From Priestia megaterium (GTDB taxonomy: Bacteria; Bacillota; Bacilli; Bacillales; Bacillaceae_H), in contig NZ_CP085442.1 in assembly GCF_023824195.1 (NCBI RefSeq), positions 2,952,001 to 3,016,000 of the forward strand: 64,000 nucleotides of DNA, written 5' to 3'. Both the position numbers and the translations under genes were made by a program. This document shows, piece after piece, positions 24,682 to 32,211 of the stretch. Below the pieces are notes generated by a model, which had not been told where the DNA came from, searched no databases, and was given only the letters and a program-made list of their open reading frames with translations. Positions within the stretch are counted from its first letter, which is position 1, and the number at the start of each line of letters is the position of its first letter.

Positions 24682-25959
24682 GTGGATATTAAAGGCAAAC
24701 ACTTGCTAATGGATGCGTTCGAATGCGATGAAGTGATATTAAATGACCCCTCACTTTTAAGGAGAATTCTTATTGAAGCTGCACTAGATGCAGAGATGGA
24801 AGTTTTGCACTGTTATTTTCACCAGTTTACGCCCCAAGGCATAACAGGCATTCTCGTATTAGCTACCTCTCACTTGTCTATTCATACGTGGCCGGAGGAA
24901 AACTACGCTTCATTAGATTTTTATACGTGCGGAGACAAAGAAATAATTGAAATTGGTTATGCATTGCTGAAGCAATTAGCTTCAAAAAAAGCTGTTGTGT
25001 ATTCGATTTCTCGCGGAATTCAACACGCCGAAACTCCAACAAAAAATCGTCAGCATGCTGAAAGTACTCGTCTTCTCAATCATGGAGATGACTCAGATCA
25101 CGTTAGTCTACAGCAGATCTTATCAGGCCAGCATGACATTTTGTTTCATCAAAAAAACCGTATTCAAGATATTCAGCTGATTAAAGCATCTGATATTCGA
25201 ATGTATTTGGATGAACAGCTGCAATTTAGTTCATTGGATGAACATGCGTACCATGAAGCTCTTGTACACCCTATCTTTGCAGCTTCCTTAAGTCCTCGCC
25301 GCATTCTTATTCTAGGCGGTGGAGATGGTTTAGCTTTACGAGAAGTCCTTAAATATAAAGAAGTTAAAGAAATAGACCTTGTGGAAATAGATGCTGACGT
25401 TGTAAATGCTGCGATGAATGTAGAAGAATTAAAGAAGTTAAATCAACGCTCATTTGAAGATTCTCGTGTCACCGTTCATATTCAAGATGCTGTTGACTAC
25501 CTCTCTTTGAATTCAGCGTGTTATGATATCATCATTATTGACTTTCCTGATCCTACTAACAAAAAAATAAGTGCTCTTTATACAAAAGAATTTTACGCAC
25601 TTCTCCAACGTTCACTATCGCGCAGCGGCTTGGTCGTATGTCAGTCAAATTCTCCTAGAGACACACCTATCGTTTTTTGGAGCATTAATAAGACGATGAA
25701 AGCTTCTCAGTTTTATACGTTGAGCTACCACACCATTATTCCCTCTTTTGGAGATTGGGGGTTTCACATCGGCTCGAAAACACCTTTGGCTGCCCCTATA
25801 CTCTCTACTGATGTTTCATCTACTACGCTGCCATCAGACTTTACTAAGTTAATGCGTTTTTCTCCCCATTCTCTTTCTAAAAAACAGTTTGCAGTTGTGA
25901 ACTCTGCTGAGCACTTGGTTCTGCATAAAATATTTAAAAAAGAAGGCTTATATTTGTAA
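24682..25959 (+). CDS. S-adenosylmethionine decarboxylase-spermidine synthase fusion
   Basis: The 425-aa protein joins two enzymes. Residues 1-115 are a class 1b AdoMet decarboxylase (SpeD/SpeH): pyruvoyl-forming Ser63 in TSHLSIHTW, His68 and Cys83 (FYTCGD) align with the T. maritima numbering. Residues about 150-425 are an aminopropyltransferase (SpeE-like): LGGGDG at 211-216, LVEID and the acidic FPDP segment (Asp287, Asp290) then ALYTKEFYALLQ. Together they would decarboxylate AdoMet and transfer aminopropyl to putrescine. The residue before Ser63 is Thr, not the usual Glu. GTG 24682 is 8 nt after AAAGGAGG. The gene is flanked by repeat copies. Such fusions have been described in other bacteria. 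Confidence 0.87.
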   Translation: MDIKGKHLLMDAFECDEVILNDPSLLRRILIEAALDAEMEVLHCYFHQFTPQGITGILVLATSHLSIHTWPEENYASLDFYTCGDKEIIEIGYALLKQLASKKAVVYSISRGIQHAETPTKNRQHAESTRLLNHGDDSDHVSLQQILSGQHDILFHQKNRIQDIQLIKASDIRMYLDEQLQFSSLDEHAYHEALVHPIFAASLSPRRILILGGGDGLALREVLKYKEVKEIDLVEIDADVVNAAMNVEELKKLNQRSFEDSRVTVHIQDAVDYLSLNSACYDIIIIDFPDPTNKKISALYTKEFYALLQRSLSRSGLVVCQSNSPRDTPIVFWSINKTMKASQFYTLSYHTIIPSFGDWGFHIGSKTPLAAPILSTDVSSTTLPSDFTKLMRFSPHSLSKKQFAVVNSAEHLVLHKIFKKEGLYL

Positions 25960-26042
25960 AAAAGAAATCTTGGCTTATACATTCCTTTTCTTTTGACATA
26001 CTAAAACAGTCTCGTCACCACTGTGCAACAGAAAGGATTGTT

Positions 26043-26777
26043 ATGAGAAAAATTTCGGTTTTTGTTATCTTATTGCTAACTGTTATTTTCCCTTCCCCCG
26101 CTTTTAGCCAAGTGAAAGTGCCTGTCCTGATTTACCATTCTATTGATGCCTACACAGGCCACGGGGAAAAAGAACTGTATGTGACGCCTGAAAATTTTGA
26201 GAAACAACTTCTTTATCTTAAAAAGCAAGGATATACGCCGCTAACATTTGAAAAATGGCAGGAACTAAAGCATGTGAAAAAACCTATATTTATTACATTT
26301 GACGATGGATATAAAAATAATCTTACTATCTTGCCTATTTTTCAAAGAGCAGCCAGCCCTCAATTTCATCCAGCGGCTACAATTTTTGTGATTTCAGATT
26401 TTATCGGCCGTCCTAACCGTTTGTCGCCAGCGGATTTAAAAAAATTTGTTGATTCAGGATTTTTTTCCATTCAGTCTCATACCGCTACTCATCCGGATTT
26501 AACTAAGACGAAAAATTTATCCTATGAGCTAGCTGATTCAAAACGAAAAATTGAAGCCATCACGAGCCAGCCCGTTATTGCTCTTGCTTACCCTTATGGA
26601 AAGGTCAATAGCCGTGTAGTGGAAGAAACAAAAAAGAATTATACATTTGGTCTTTCAACGATTCCAAAATTTTTCACTGAGAGCGGACAAAAGAATGAAA
26701 ACTATCTTATTCCCCGTCTGTACGTCACGTATTCTACAACGATTGAAGATTTTGCTAAGCTATTAAAAGAAAGATAG
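26043..26777 (+). CDS. Secreted polysaccharide deacetylase (NodB domain)
   Basis: The 244-aa protein has a signal peptide (about 1-22, ending SPAFS-QV) and a NodB/CE4 domain. Metal and catalytic motifs are visible: VLIYHSID, FITFDDGYKNN (Asp-Asp) and SIQSHTATHPDL (His-x3-His), then AYPYGKVN. It should remove acetyl groups from an extracellular polysaccharide such as peptidoglycan or poly-GlcNAc. The ATG follows AGAAAGGA. It lies 83 bp after the spermidine enzyme gene on the same strand; a functional link is not evident. Its TAG stop abuts repeat copy 2. Confidence 0.9.
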   Translation: MRKISVFVILLLTVIFPSPAFSQVKVPVLIYHSIDAYTGHGEKELYVTPENFEKQLLYLKKQGYTPLTFEKWQELKHVKKPIFITFDDGYKNNLTILPIFQRAASPQFHPAATIFVISDFIGRPNRLSPADLKKFVDSGFFSIQSHTATHPDLTKTKNLSYELADSKRKIEAITSQPVIALAYPYGKVNSRVVEETKKNYTFGLSTIPKFFTESGQKNENYLIPRLYVTYSTTIEDFAKLLKER

Positions 26778-27118
26778 AAGAGATTGAGACATAACGAAAT
26801 CAATTGAATCTAAAGGCGAATAAATTGGATAAAGAAGCTAGTATAGATCAATGGTTACACCACTGTTGATTTCCGTGCAAGACTTCGCTTTCCGTGGGCG
26901 GCCCGTGAGACTCCTCGTCGCGGGGTCTCACCTAGTCCGCTTTTCCCGCAGGAGTCTTCGCCTTGCCCTCCAATCACCAGCTAGAAGCAGCTACATACAG
27001 GAAACCTACGTTCACCAACAAAATGAAAAAATCCGAACGAGTTGGATTCTCCATCAAGAATCTCGATTTATCGTTCGGATCTTCCTTCAACTAAACTACT
27101 TTTGTCCCAGCCTCTTTT
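26778..27118 (+). repeat. Dispersed repeat, copy 2 (full length)
   Basis: A 341-bp element lying exactly between the stop codons of two convergent genes. Its ends form an imperfect terminal inverted repeat: AGAGATTGAGACATAA at the left, and AGAGGCTGGGACAAAA reading inward from the right (12 of 16 match). Inside are a GTGAGAC...GTCTCAC stem, a larger pairing of CAAGACTTCGCTTTCC with GGAGTCTTCGCCTTG-type sequence, and an ATCCGAACGA/TCGTTCGGAT stem near the 3' end. No open frame of note. It resembles the structured intergenic repeats of bacilli; mobility is not shown. Confidence 0.87.
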
Positions 27119-27788
27119 AGAATTTTGTTATTTCTAGTCCTCGCTCTTGCTGCCATTCAGCATAAAAAACTTCGCTGTATTTTTTAATTTTCTTGATTGC
27201 AAGCTGTTTTTTTAACCATCTTTCATCTACGTTTGCTTCTTTCAAATTACCAGGCACTACTTTTCCATCCATGATTAAAGCAATAGGTAAATTGGTTTGA
27301 GAATAAGGGATGTTTAAATCATTTTTCGTCGGAGGGCCGAATTCATGTTTAGGAGCGACGCTCACCTCTCCATTTGTTTCTAAAATGACGTATTCTGCTT
27401 CATACAGTGAAAAATACCCTTGCTGTCTCATTAGATGCTGAAGCTGATTCAAGTCCAAGTTGTTTTTCTTAAGCTCTTTGTAAAGGATTTTCCCTTTATA
27501 AATAATCATTGAAGGCTTTCCTTCAAGAATCCCTCTAAATCCTGTAAAGGTTTGAGATAGCTTTGTCACTGCGTAGATCAGAAGCCCCCAAATCAAAACG
27601 CTATAAAGAATTTCAGTTAACTCTACTCCTTTTTCAAGAGCTGCATCCCCCACAATATTTCCCAGGACAAGCGTGGTAATAAAGTCAAACGGAGTGATTT
27701 GAGCAAACTGCGTCTTACCTAAAAGCTTCAGCATAATAAATAGCGCTAAAAATCCACATATCAGTTCAATCGCAATATCTTTATACAT
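27117..27788 (-). CDS. DUF421/YetF domain membrane protein
   Basis: The 223-aa protein has three N-terminal membrane segments (IAIELICGFLALFIMLKLLG; FITTLVLGNIVGDAAL; ILYSVLIWGLLIYAV) and a cytoplasmic YetF/DUF421 domain (FRGILEGKPSMIIYKGKI, LDLNQLQHLMRQQGYFSLYE, EYVILETNGEVSV). B. subtilis has several such paralogues (YetF, YkjA, YdfR, YdfS, YrbG), linked to spore and envelope functions but without a defined activity. The ATG has a GGAAGGG site upstream. Its stop codon overlaps the last bases of repeat copy 2. Confidence 0.88.
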   Translation of the reverse strand: MYKDIAIELICGFLALFIMLKLLGKTQFAQITPFDFITTLVLGNIVGDAALEKGVELTEILYSVLIWGLLIYAVTKLSQTFTGFRGILEGKPSMIIYKGKILYKELKKNNLDLNQLQHLMRQQGYFSLYEAEYVILETNGEVSVAPKHEFGPPTKNDLNIPYSQTNLPIALIMDGKVVPGNLKEANVDERWLKKQLAIKKIKKYSEVFYAEWQQERGLEITKF

Positions 27789-27903
27789 CGATACCCTTCC
27801 TCTATAGCAAGCATGTTATAGTATCAGTTTGTATCATATGTGAGAGTGATAAACCTGACTTTTCATTTTTCTTTTCTTCGTTCTCCAGTTATAGAACTTT
27901 TGA

Positions 27904-28665
27904 TTAAGCTTTTTTCTTACTTGCATAGGTTTCTAACGTTGCATATTGATTAAAAATGGATGCGGCTGCTTTTTTCCCTACATATCTAAGGTGCCATGGT
28001 TCGTATTTATAGCCGGTAACCTGCTCTTCACCTTCAGGGTATCGAATAATGAATCCGTATTGATACGCATTTTTTGAAAGCCAATGAGCCTCTGATGTAT
28101 CAGCGAAGCAGTCTGCTGCAGCACACATTCCACTTCCTCCCGTGACATCGATTGCTAGTCCCGTTTCGTGTTCACTTGTTCCAGGGTAGGCGCTATAGGT
28201 GCGTGCTTGTTCTTCGCCGTCTCGCTTTGCGTAAAATGCAAAAAGCTCTTTTTGCCGCTCGTGAGATCGATAACCAGATACACCAAGTAAACTGATTCCC
28301 TCTTTTTCAGCATCTGGGAAAAGTTCTTCAAGCGCTTGTGCCGCAGGCTTTCTAAGCATTCGTTTTTCTATTTTTTCGTTGAACATAAACGGAACGTCGG
28401 CATAGACTAAATCGGAAGGCTGATAGGATTCAGGAAGCTGACGATTTTTATTAACTAAAGCCGTAACCGATTCTGGATTGGCTATTACCACTGTTTCGTC
28501 TACATTAGGTTTCGTTAAAGATGAAGAAGCTGATGAGCTTTCTAGTTTTTGAGCCTGTCCATTTTTTGTGAATTCTCTGGCAGGCTTTGATGAAGAATTG
28601 CTTGTTCCGCACCCTGCTATCATCAGCGTAAAAGCTAAAGAACAAATAAATAAAAAGTATCTCAT
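27904..28665 (-). CDS. VanY/LdcB-type carboxypeptidase lipoprotein
   Basis: The 253-aa lipoprotein (lipobox LMIAGCG, Cys19) carries a Ser/Lys-rich linker and a VanY/LAS metallopeptidase domain. Zinc and catalytic motifs are visible: SGYRSHERQKELF, SAYPGTSEHETGLAIDVTG-type (split His and Asp ligands) and WHLRYVG. It trims the D-Ala-D-Ala or tetrapeptide ends of peptidoglycan, anchored on the outer membrane face. It resembles B. subtilis YodJ and pneumococcal LdcB. It lies downstream of the beta-propeller lipoprotein and two-component genes, separated by a terminator. Confidence 0.88.
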   Translation of the reverse strand: MRYFLFICSLAFTLMIAGCGTSNSSSKPAREFTKNGQAQKLESSSASSSLTKPNVDETVVIANPESVTALVNKNRQLPESYQPSDLVYADVPFMFNEKIEKRMLRKPAAQALEELFPDAEKEGISLLGVSGYRSHERQKELFAFYAKRDGEEQARTYSAYPGTSEHETGLAIDVTGGSGMCAAADCFADTSEAHWLSKNAYQYGFIIRYPEGEEQVTGYKYEPWHLRYVGKKAAASIFNQYATLETYASKKKA

Positions 28666-28804
28666 GATGTCTTACTCCTTTCAAACGACTTTTGATGCGC
28701 TACAAAAGCCTATAAAGAAAGGATAAAATATAAATGTTTCTGTCTGTTATTCAGTTGTTTCAAACTTGTAAACACTCTTAAAAAAATTTAACGTGTGAAA
28801 AAAA

Positions 28805-28838
28805 TAGAAATAGACTGCCTAAGCAGTCTATTTCAAAA
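28805..28838 (-). terminator. Terminator after the propeller lipoprotein gene
   Basis: GAAATAGACTGC (28807-28818) pairs with GCAGTCTATTTC (28823-28834), followed on the minus strand by TATTTTTTT. The stem includes the last codons of the gene. Confidence 0.8.
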
Positions 28839-29895
28839 AGATAATATAAGTATGAACTTGATTTTGCGTAAAGCTCGATGCAACTAGTTTATTTCCTGAT
28901 TGACTCCAAGCAAGCTGATCAGTGGCATAGTCTAAATTTACGTTTAAGTGTGTAACATCTCCTGTTAATCCATCTGCTATGAATATCCCTTTATCTCCCT
29001 CTTTTTCAGAAATAAAGTTATAAGCTAATTTCGAACCGTCGGGAGACCAGCTTGCACCAAAAATTTGAGTGGACAGAGCAAGCTGAAAGGCCTCTGATCC
29101 TTTTAAATCTGTGATAGACAGTGTTCTCGTTTGAGCATCTTTTTGCTGAATGAGCGCTAATTGTTTTCCATTTGGAGACGGAATAATAGAGACAACATCA
29201 TCTCGAATTTTTTCCGGATCCGTCTTTTCATTATGAAGGAAAAAAAGCTGGTTGTTTACACCAATATAATAAATGCCGCCTATTCCTTTAACTGCATCTA
29301 AAATTCGATCGCCTCTGTGCAACAGAGGTTCTGCTTCTCCTTTTACATTTGCTTTAGAAAGCTTTCCTTCCATTGTAATAAACATTACTTCTGAATTATT
29401 AAGCCATTCTCCGCTCGATGGATAGAGAAGAGCATTCTTTATTTTAACTGTTTCTTTTGTTTGAACGTTCATTATATAACCAAATGTATCTTCGCCTTTT
29501 GCAACTTTATAAAAAAGATACTCACCATTCGGAGAAAGCTTCGCCGCATGTTGAATTTCATCGCTTGGATGCAAAACAAAAGTGGACTTATTTTTTAAAT
29601 TATAAGTAGCTAAATTCTGCGCATATACCTCTTTGGAACCGAAATCGTGCGAGCGAAATTGTTTATTTTCTTTACTAACGATAATGCTGTGTTCATTCAA
29701 AAATTGAAACGCTCTGACTCCTTTGATATCCTGAACGTTTTTCACCTCTATTTTTCCATCTTGATCTACTTGATCCAATACAGTGATTTTCTTGTCGGGT
29801 TTTTCAACAGTTTCCCTATGGCTTTGTCCTTGGGCGCACGAGGTTAAAATAAAAAGACCGCTTGCCATATATATCATTAATCTATACCGTTTCAA
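28828..29895 (-). CDS. Beta-propeller (PD40/TolB-like) lipoprotein
   Basis: The 355-aa product starts at TTG 29895, 10 nt after AAAGGAG, which yields a proper lipoprotein signal (MKRYRLMIYMASGLFILTSC). The mature part has repeated propeller blades such as LSPNGEYLFYKVAKGEDTFG, IIPSPNGKQLALIQQKDA and ASWSPDGSKLAYNFISEKEG. It lies 20 bp after the histidine kinase gene and is probably co-transcribed. An extracytoplasmic sensing or adaptor role for the kinase is possible but inferred. The longer open frame to 29967 overlaps the kinase gene and lacks a site. Confidence 0.8.
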   Translation of the reverse strand: MKRYRLMIYMASGLFILTSCAQGQSHRETVEKPDKKITVLDQVDQDGKIEVKNVQDIKGVRAFQFLNEHSIIVSKENKQFRSHDFGSKEVYAQNLATYNLKNKSTFVLHPSDEIQHAAKLSPNGEYLFYKVAKGEDTFGYIMNVQTKETVKIKNALLYPSSGEWLNNSEVMFITMEGKLSKANVKGEAEPLLHRGDRILDAVKGIGGIYYIGVNNQLFFLHNEKTDPEKIRDDVVSIIPSPNGKQLALIQQKDAQTRTLSITDLKGSEAFQLALSTQIFGASWSPDGSKLAYNFISEKEGDKGIFIADGLTGDVTHLNVNLDYATDQLAWSQSGNKLVASSFTQNQVHTYIIFLK

Positions 29896-29915
29896 TAACG
29901 GTTCACTCCTTTTAA

Positions 29916-31391
29916 CTAACTCATTTCTTTGTTTTTCAAAGGAAACGACACTTTGAAAATTGTCCATGCAGGGTCAGAATGATGCAACTTGATAACGCCT
30001 TTTTGTTTTTCAGTTAAATCTTTGGCTAATGCTAAGCCAAGGCCTGTTCCTCCGGATAATCGCGACCGGTCTTTATTTACAGTAAAAAATGGTTGGAATA
30101 ATTTCTCTTCCGCTTCAGCTGGAATTCCTATTCCAGTGTTGGCTATATCCACAATGATAGAATTCTCTAAAGTGTAAGACGTTACTTCCACTTTTCCGCC
30201 TGGTTCATTATATTTAATAGCATTATCAATTAAATTGATAAAAATGTGTATTAAGCTTTCGCGATCAGCCCAAACAACCGATTCGTTTATATTTGTATGA
30301 AGGGTTAAATCAAATTTAGCCGCTTTTCCTTTCATGCGGTCGCATATGTCTTCGAGAAGTCCCTTCAATTTAACTGACTCCGGTCGCTGCTCAAAATCAT
30401 ATTTCTCAAGTGCTGAAAGTTTTAAGATTTTATCTACCATTTCATGAAGACGATCCGTTTCTTTACGGATATTTTGCACGCCGTCTTCCATAAGCTGAGG
30501 ATCATCTCGATACATATCAAGTAAGTCAACATAGGCTTTGATTGATGTTAAAGGCGTTTTAAATTCGTGGCTGATGTTTCCGATAAACTGCTTTTGCTGC
30601 TGTTCAAGAGACTGTAGCTTTGAAATAGCGAGTTCAAGCTTTCTTTTTTCTTCCTTCATTTGATCGATATTTTTTTCAATCGACGTACTCATAAAAAACA
30701 AGCCTTGACTGAGCTCCCCGAGTTCATCGCCCCGTTTGAACGGCAGGTCGGTTAAATAACGGCCTTTTCGAATCTGCTGTGAAGTTTTTTGAAGGCTAGC
30801 AATAATCGAAGCAATACGGTAAAAATAAGCATAGCCAATTAAAAAGGCTGAGGCTGCTGCAATCGTTCCCCAAGCACGAAATAGGTGTCTAATGTCAGCT
30901 ATAAACTGCTGATTATTTTTTAATGAATGGTCAAAACGAACGGCTCCAATAAATTGATTATCGATTGACACAGGTGCAAAGTAAATAAGAGAAGAACCCG
31001 AGTTTTGATAGGCTATTTTTCCTTTCAAAGCATAGCTAAGCGTGTCAGAAACATCCACATCTTTTTGGCCGATGGGAATAGAACTTCCTGCTTCCTGTCC
31101 TTTTTGATTATATAGAACTGTTTGCATTCCGCTTTGTGATGCAATAGAAGATGCAAGGCGCTGTCCTTTTTGCTGAAGAAAAGAATTTATGTTCAAAGAG
31201 GGGTCACCCGTTAAATAACTTTGACGAATTGTTTGCTCGGCTGCTTTGCTTTTTTGAATAAGTTCACTTTCTAGCTGATCGCGCTGATTTGTTTCAATTC
31301 CTTTTAATACGAGTACGCTCAGGACAGTTACTGTTAAAATAATTAAAAAAGCAAGAACGAGTCCCATCTTAGCTTTGAGGCTTATTTTCAT
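29916..31391 (-). CDS. Sensor histidine kinase
   Basis: The 491-aa kinase has two membrane helices (about 10-30, MGLVLAFLIILTVTVLSVLV, and about 170-190) flanking an extracytoplasmic sensor of about 140 residues, then HAMP, HisKA and HATPase domains. The H-box is FIGNISHEFKTPL, the N-box NLIDNAIKYN, G1 DIANTGIGIP and G2 GGTGLGLALAKDL. It overlaps the response regulator gene by 4 nt. The ligand is unknown. The associated lipoprotein and downstream LdcB-type enzyme point to the cell envelope; I cannot assign a B. subtilis orthologue. Confidence 0.92.
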   Translation of the reverse strand: MKISLKAKMGLVLAFLIILTVTVLSVLVLKGIETNQRDQLESELIQKSKAAEQTIRQSYLTGDPSLNINSFLQQKGQRLASSIASQSGMQTVLYNQKGQEAGSSIPIGQKDVDVSDTLSYALKGKIAYQNSGSSLIYFAPVSIDNQFIGAVRFDHSLKNNQQFIADIRHLFRAWGTIAAASAFLIGYAYFYRIASIIASLQKTSQQIRKGRYLTDLPFKRGDELGELSQGLFFMSTSIEKNIDQMKEEKRKLELAISKLQSLEQQQKQFIGNISHEFKTPLTSIKAYVDLLDMYRDDPQLMEDGVQNIRKETDRLHEMVDKILKLSALEKYDFEQRPESVKLKGLLEDICDRMKGKAAKFDLTLHTNINESVVWADRESLIHIFINLIDNAIKYNEPGGKVEVTSYTLENSIIVDIANTGIGIPAEAEEKLFQPFFTVNKDRSRLSGGTGLGLALAKDLTEKQKGVIKLHHSDPAWTIFKVSFPLKNKEMS

Positions 31392-32098
31392 TCATTGACC
31401 CCTGCTGTCGCTTTATATCCAACGCCATATACTGTTTGTAGCAAATAAGGTTCTGCGTCTCCTACTTTTTTTCGAAGGCGCTGCATGTGAATGTCTACCG
31501 TACGTGTACCGCCTGCATAATCCATTCCCCAGACAAGATCTAATAAATCTTCTCTCGTGTACACTCTTTCTAAGTTGACAAGTAATAAAGCAATAAGATC
31601 AAATTCTTTTGGTGTAAGCTTGACTAAATCATTGGCAACGTGTAACGTGCGCTGAATTAAGTTTACCTTCACTTTTCCTACAGTGATTTCTCCTGCAGCC
31701 TCAGGCGCTGCATTCTTTTCCATTCGCCGAACAAGTGCTTTAGCTCTGGCTACAAGTTCTCTTAAATCAAAAGGCTTGGTCATGTAATCATCTGCGCCTA
31801 ACTCTAAGCCTAGAACTTTATCAACGATATCATTTTTAACCGTTAACAAGATAATCCCCATTCCTCTTCGATTCTCAAGTTTTCGGCATACTTCATAGCC
31901 GGTTAATTTCGGCATCATCACATCTAATATCATCACGTCAGGTTGAAAGCTTTTTACTTTTTCAAGTGCTTCCTCACCGTCAGATGCTGTGTCTACAATA
32001 TATCCTTCGCGCTTGAAAGCATAGGATACCGCTGTAGCAATACTTTTTTCATCATCAACTACTAAAATCCTTTTATTCAATGTATCACGTACTTTCAT
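31388..32098 (-). CDS. OmpR/PhoB-family response regulator
   Basis: The 236-aa regulator has a receiver domain (ILVVDDEKS; phospho-acceptor Asp in VMILDVMMPKLTGYE; Lys in DYMTKPFDLREL) and a winged-helix DNA-binding domain (LVKLTPKEFDLIALLL, GGTRTVDIHMQRLRKKVGD, YGVGYKA). It heads an operon with the kinase and propeller lipoprotein. No good ribosome binding site precedes ATG 32098, so the start could be the TTG six codons later (NKRILVV); neither is convincing. Confidence 0.9.
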   Translation of the reverse strand: MKVRDTLNKRILVVDDEKSIATAVSYAFKREGYIVDTASDGEEALEKVKSFQPDVMILDVMMPKLTGYEVCRKLENRRGMGIILLTVKNDIVDKVLGLELGADDYMTKPFDLRELVARAKALVRRMEKNAAPEAAGEITVGKVKVNLIQRTLHVANDLVKLTPKEFDLIALLLVNLERVYTREDLLDLVWGMDYAGGTRTVDIHMQRLRKKVGDAEPYLLQTVYGVGYKATAGVNE

Positions 32099-32175
32099 TT
32101 GATATTTCTATTCGTCTATCTTATCAAACAGCTTTCCCAAAAACATCTCCAAGTTGTTTCGAAATTGTAAACAAA

Positions 32176-32208
32176 AATAAAAACACCATATAAGGTGGCG
32201 TTTTTTTA
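32176..32208 (-). terminator. Weak terminator after the monooxygenase gene
   Basis: Minus-strand ACGCCACC-TTATAT-GGTG stem followed by TTTTTATTTTTG. The stem is short. Confidence 0.5.
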
Positions 32209-32211
32209 GAT

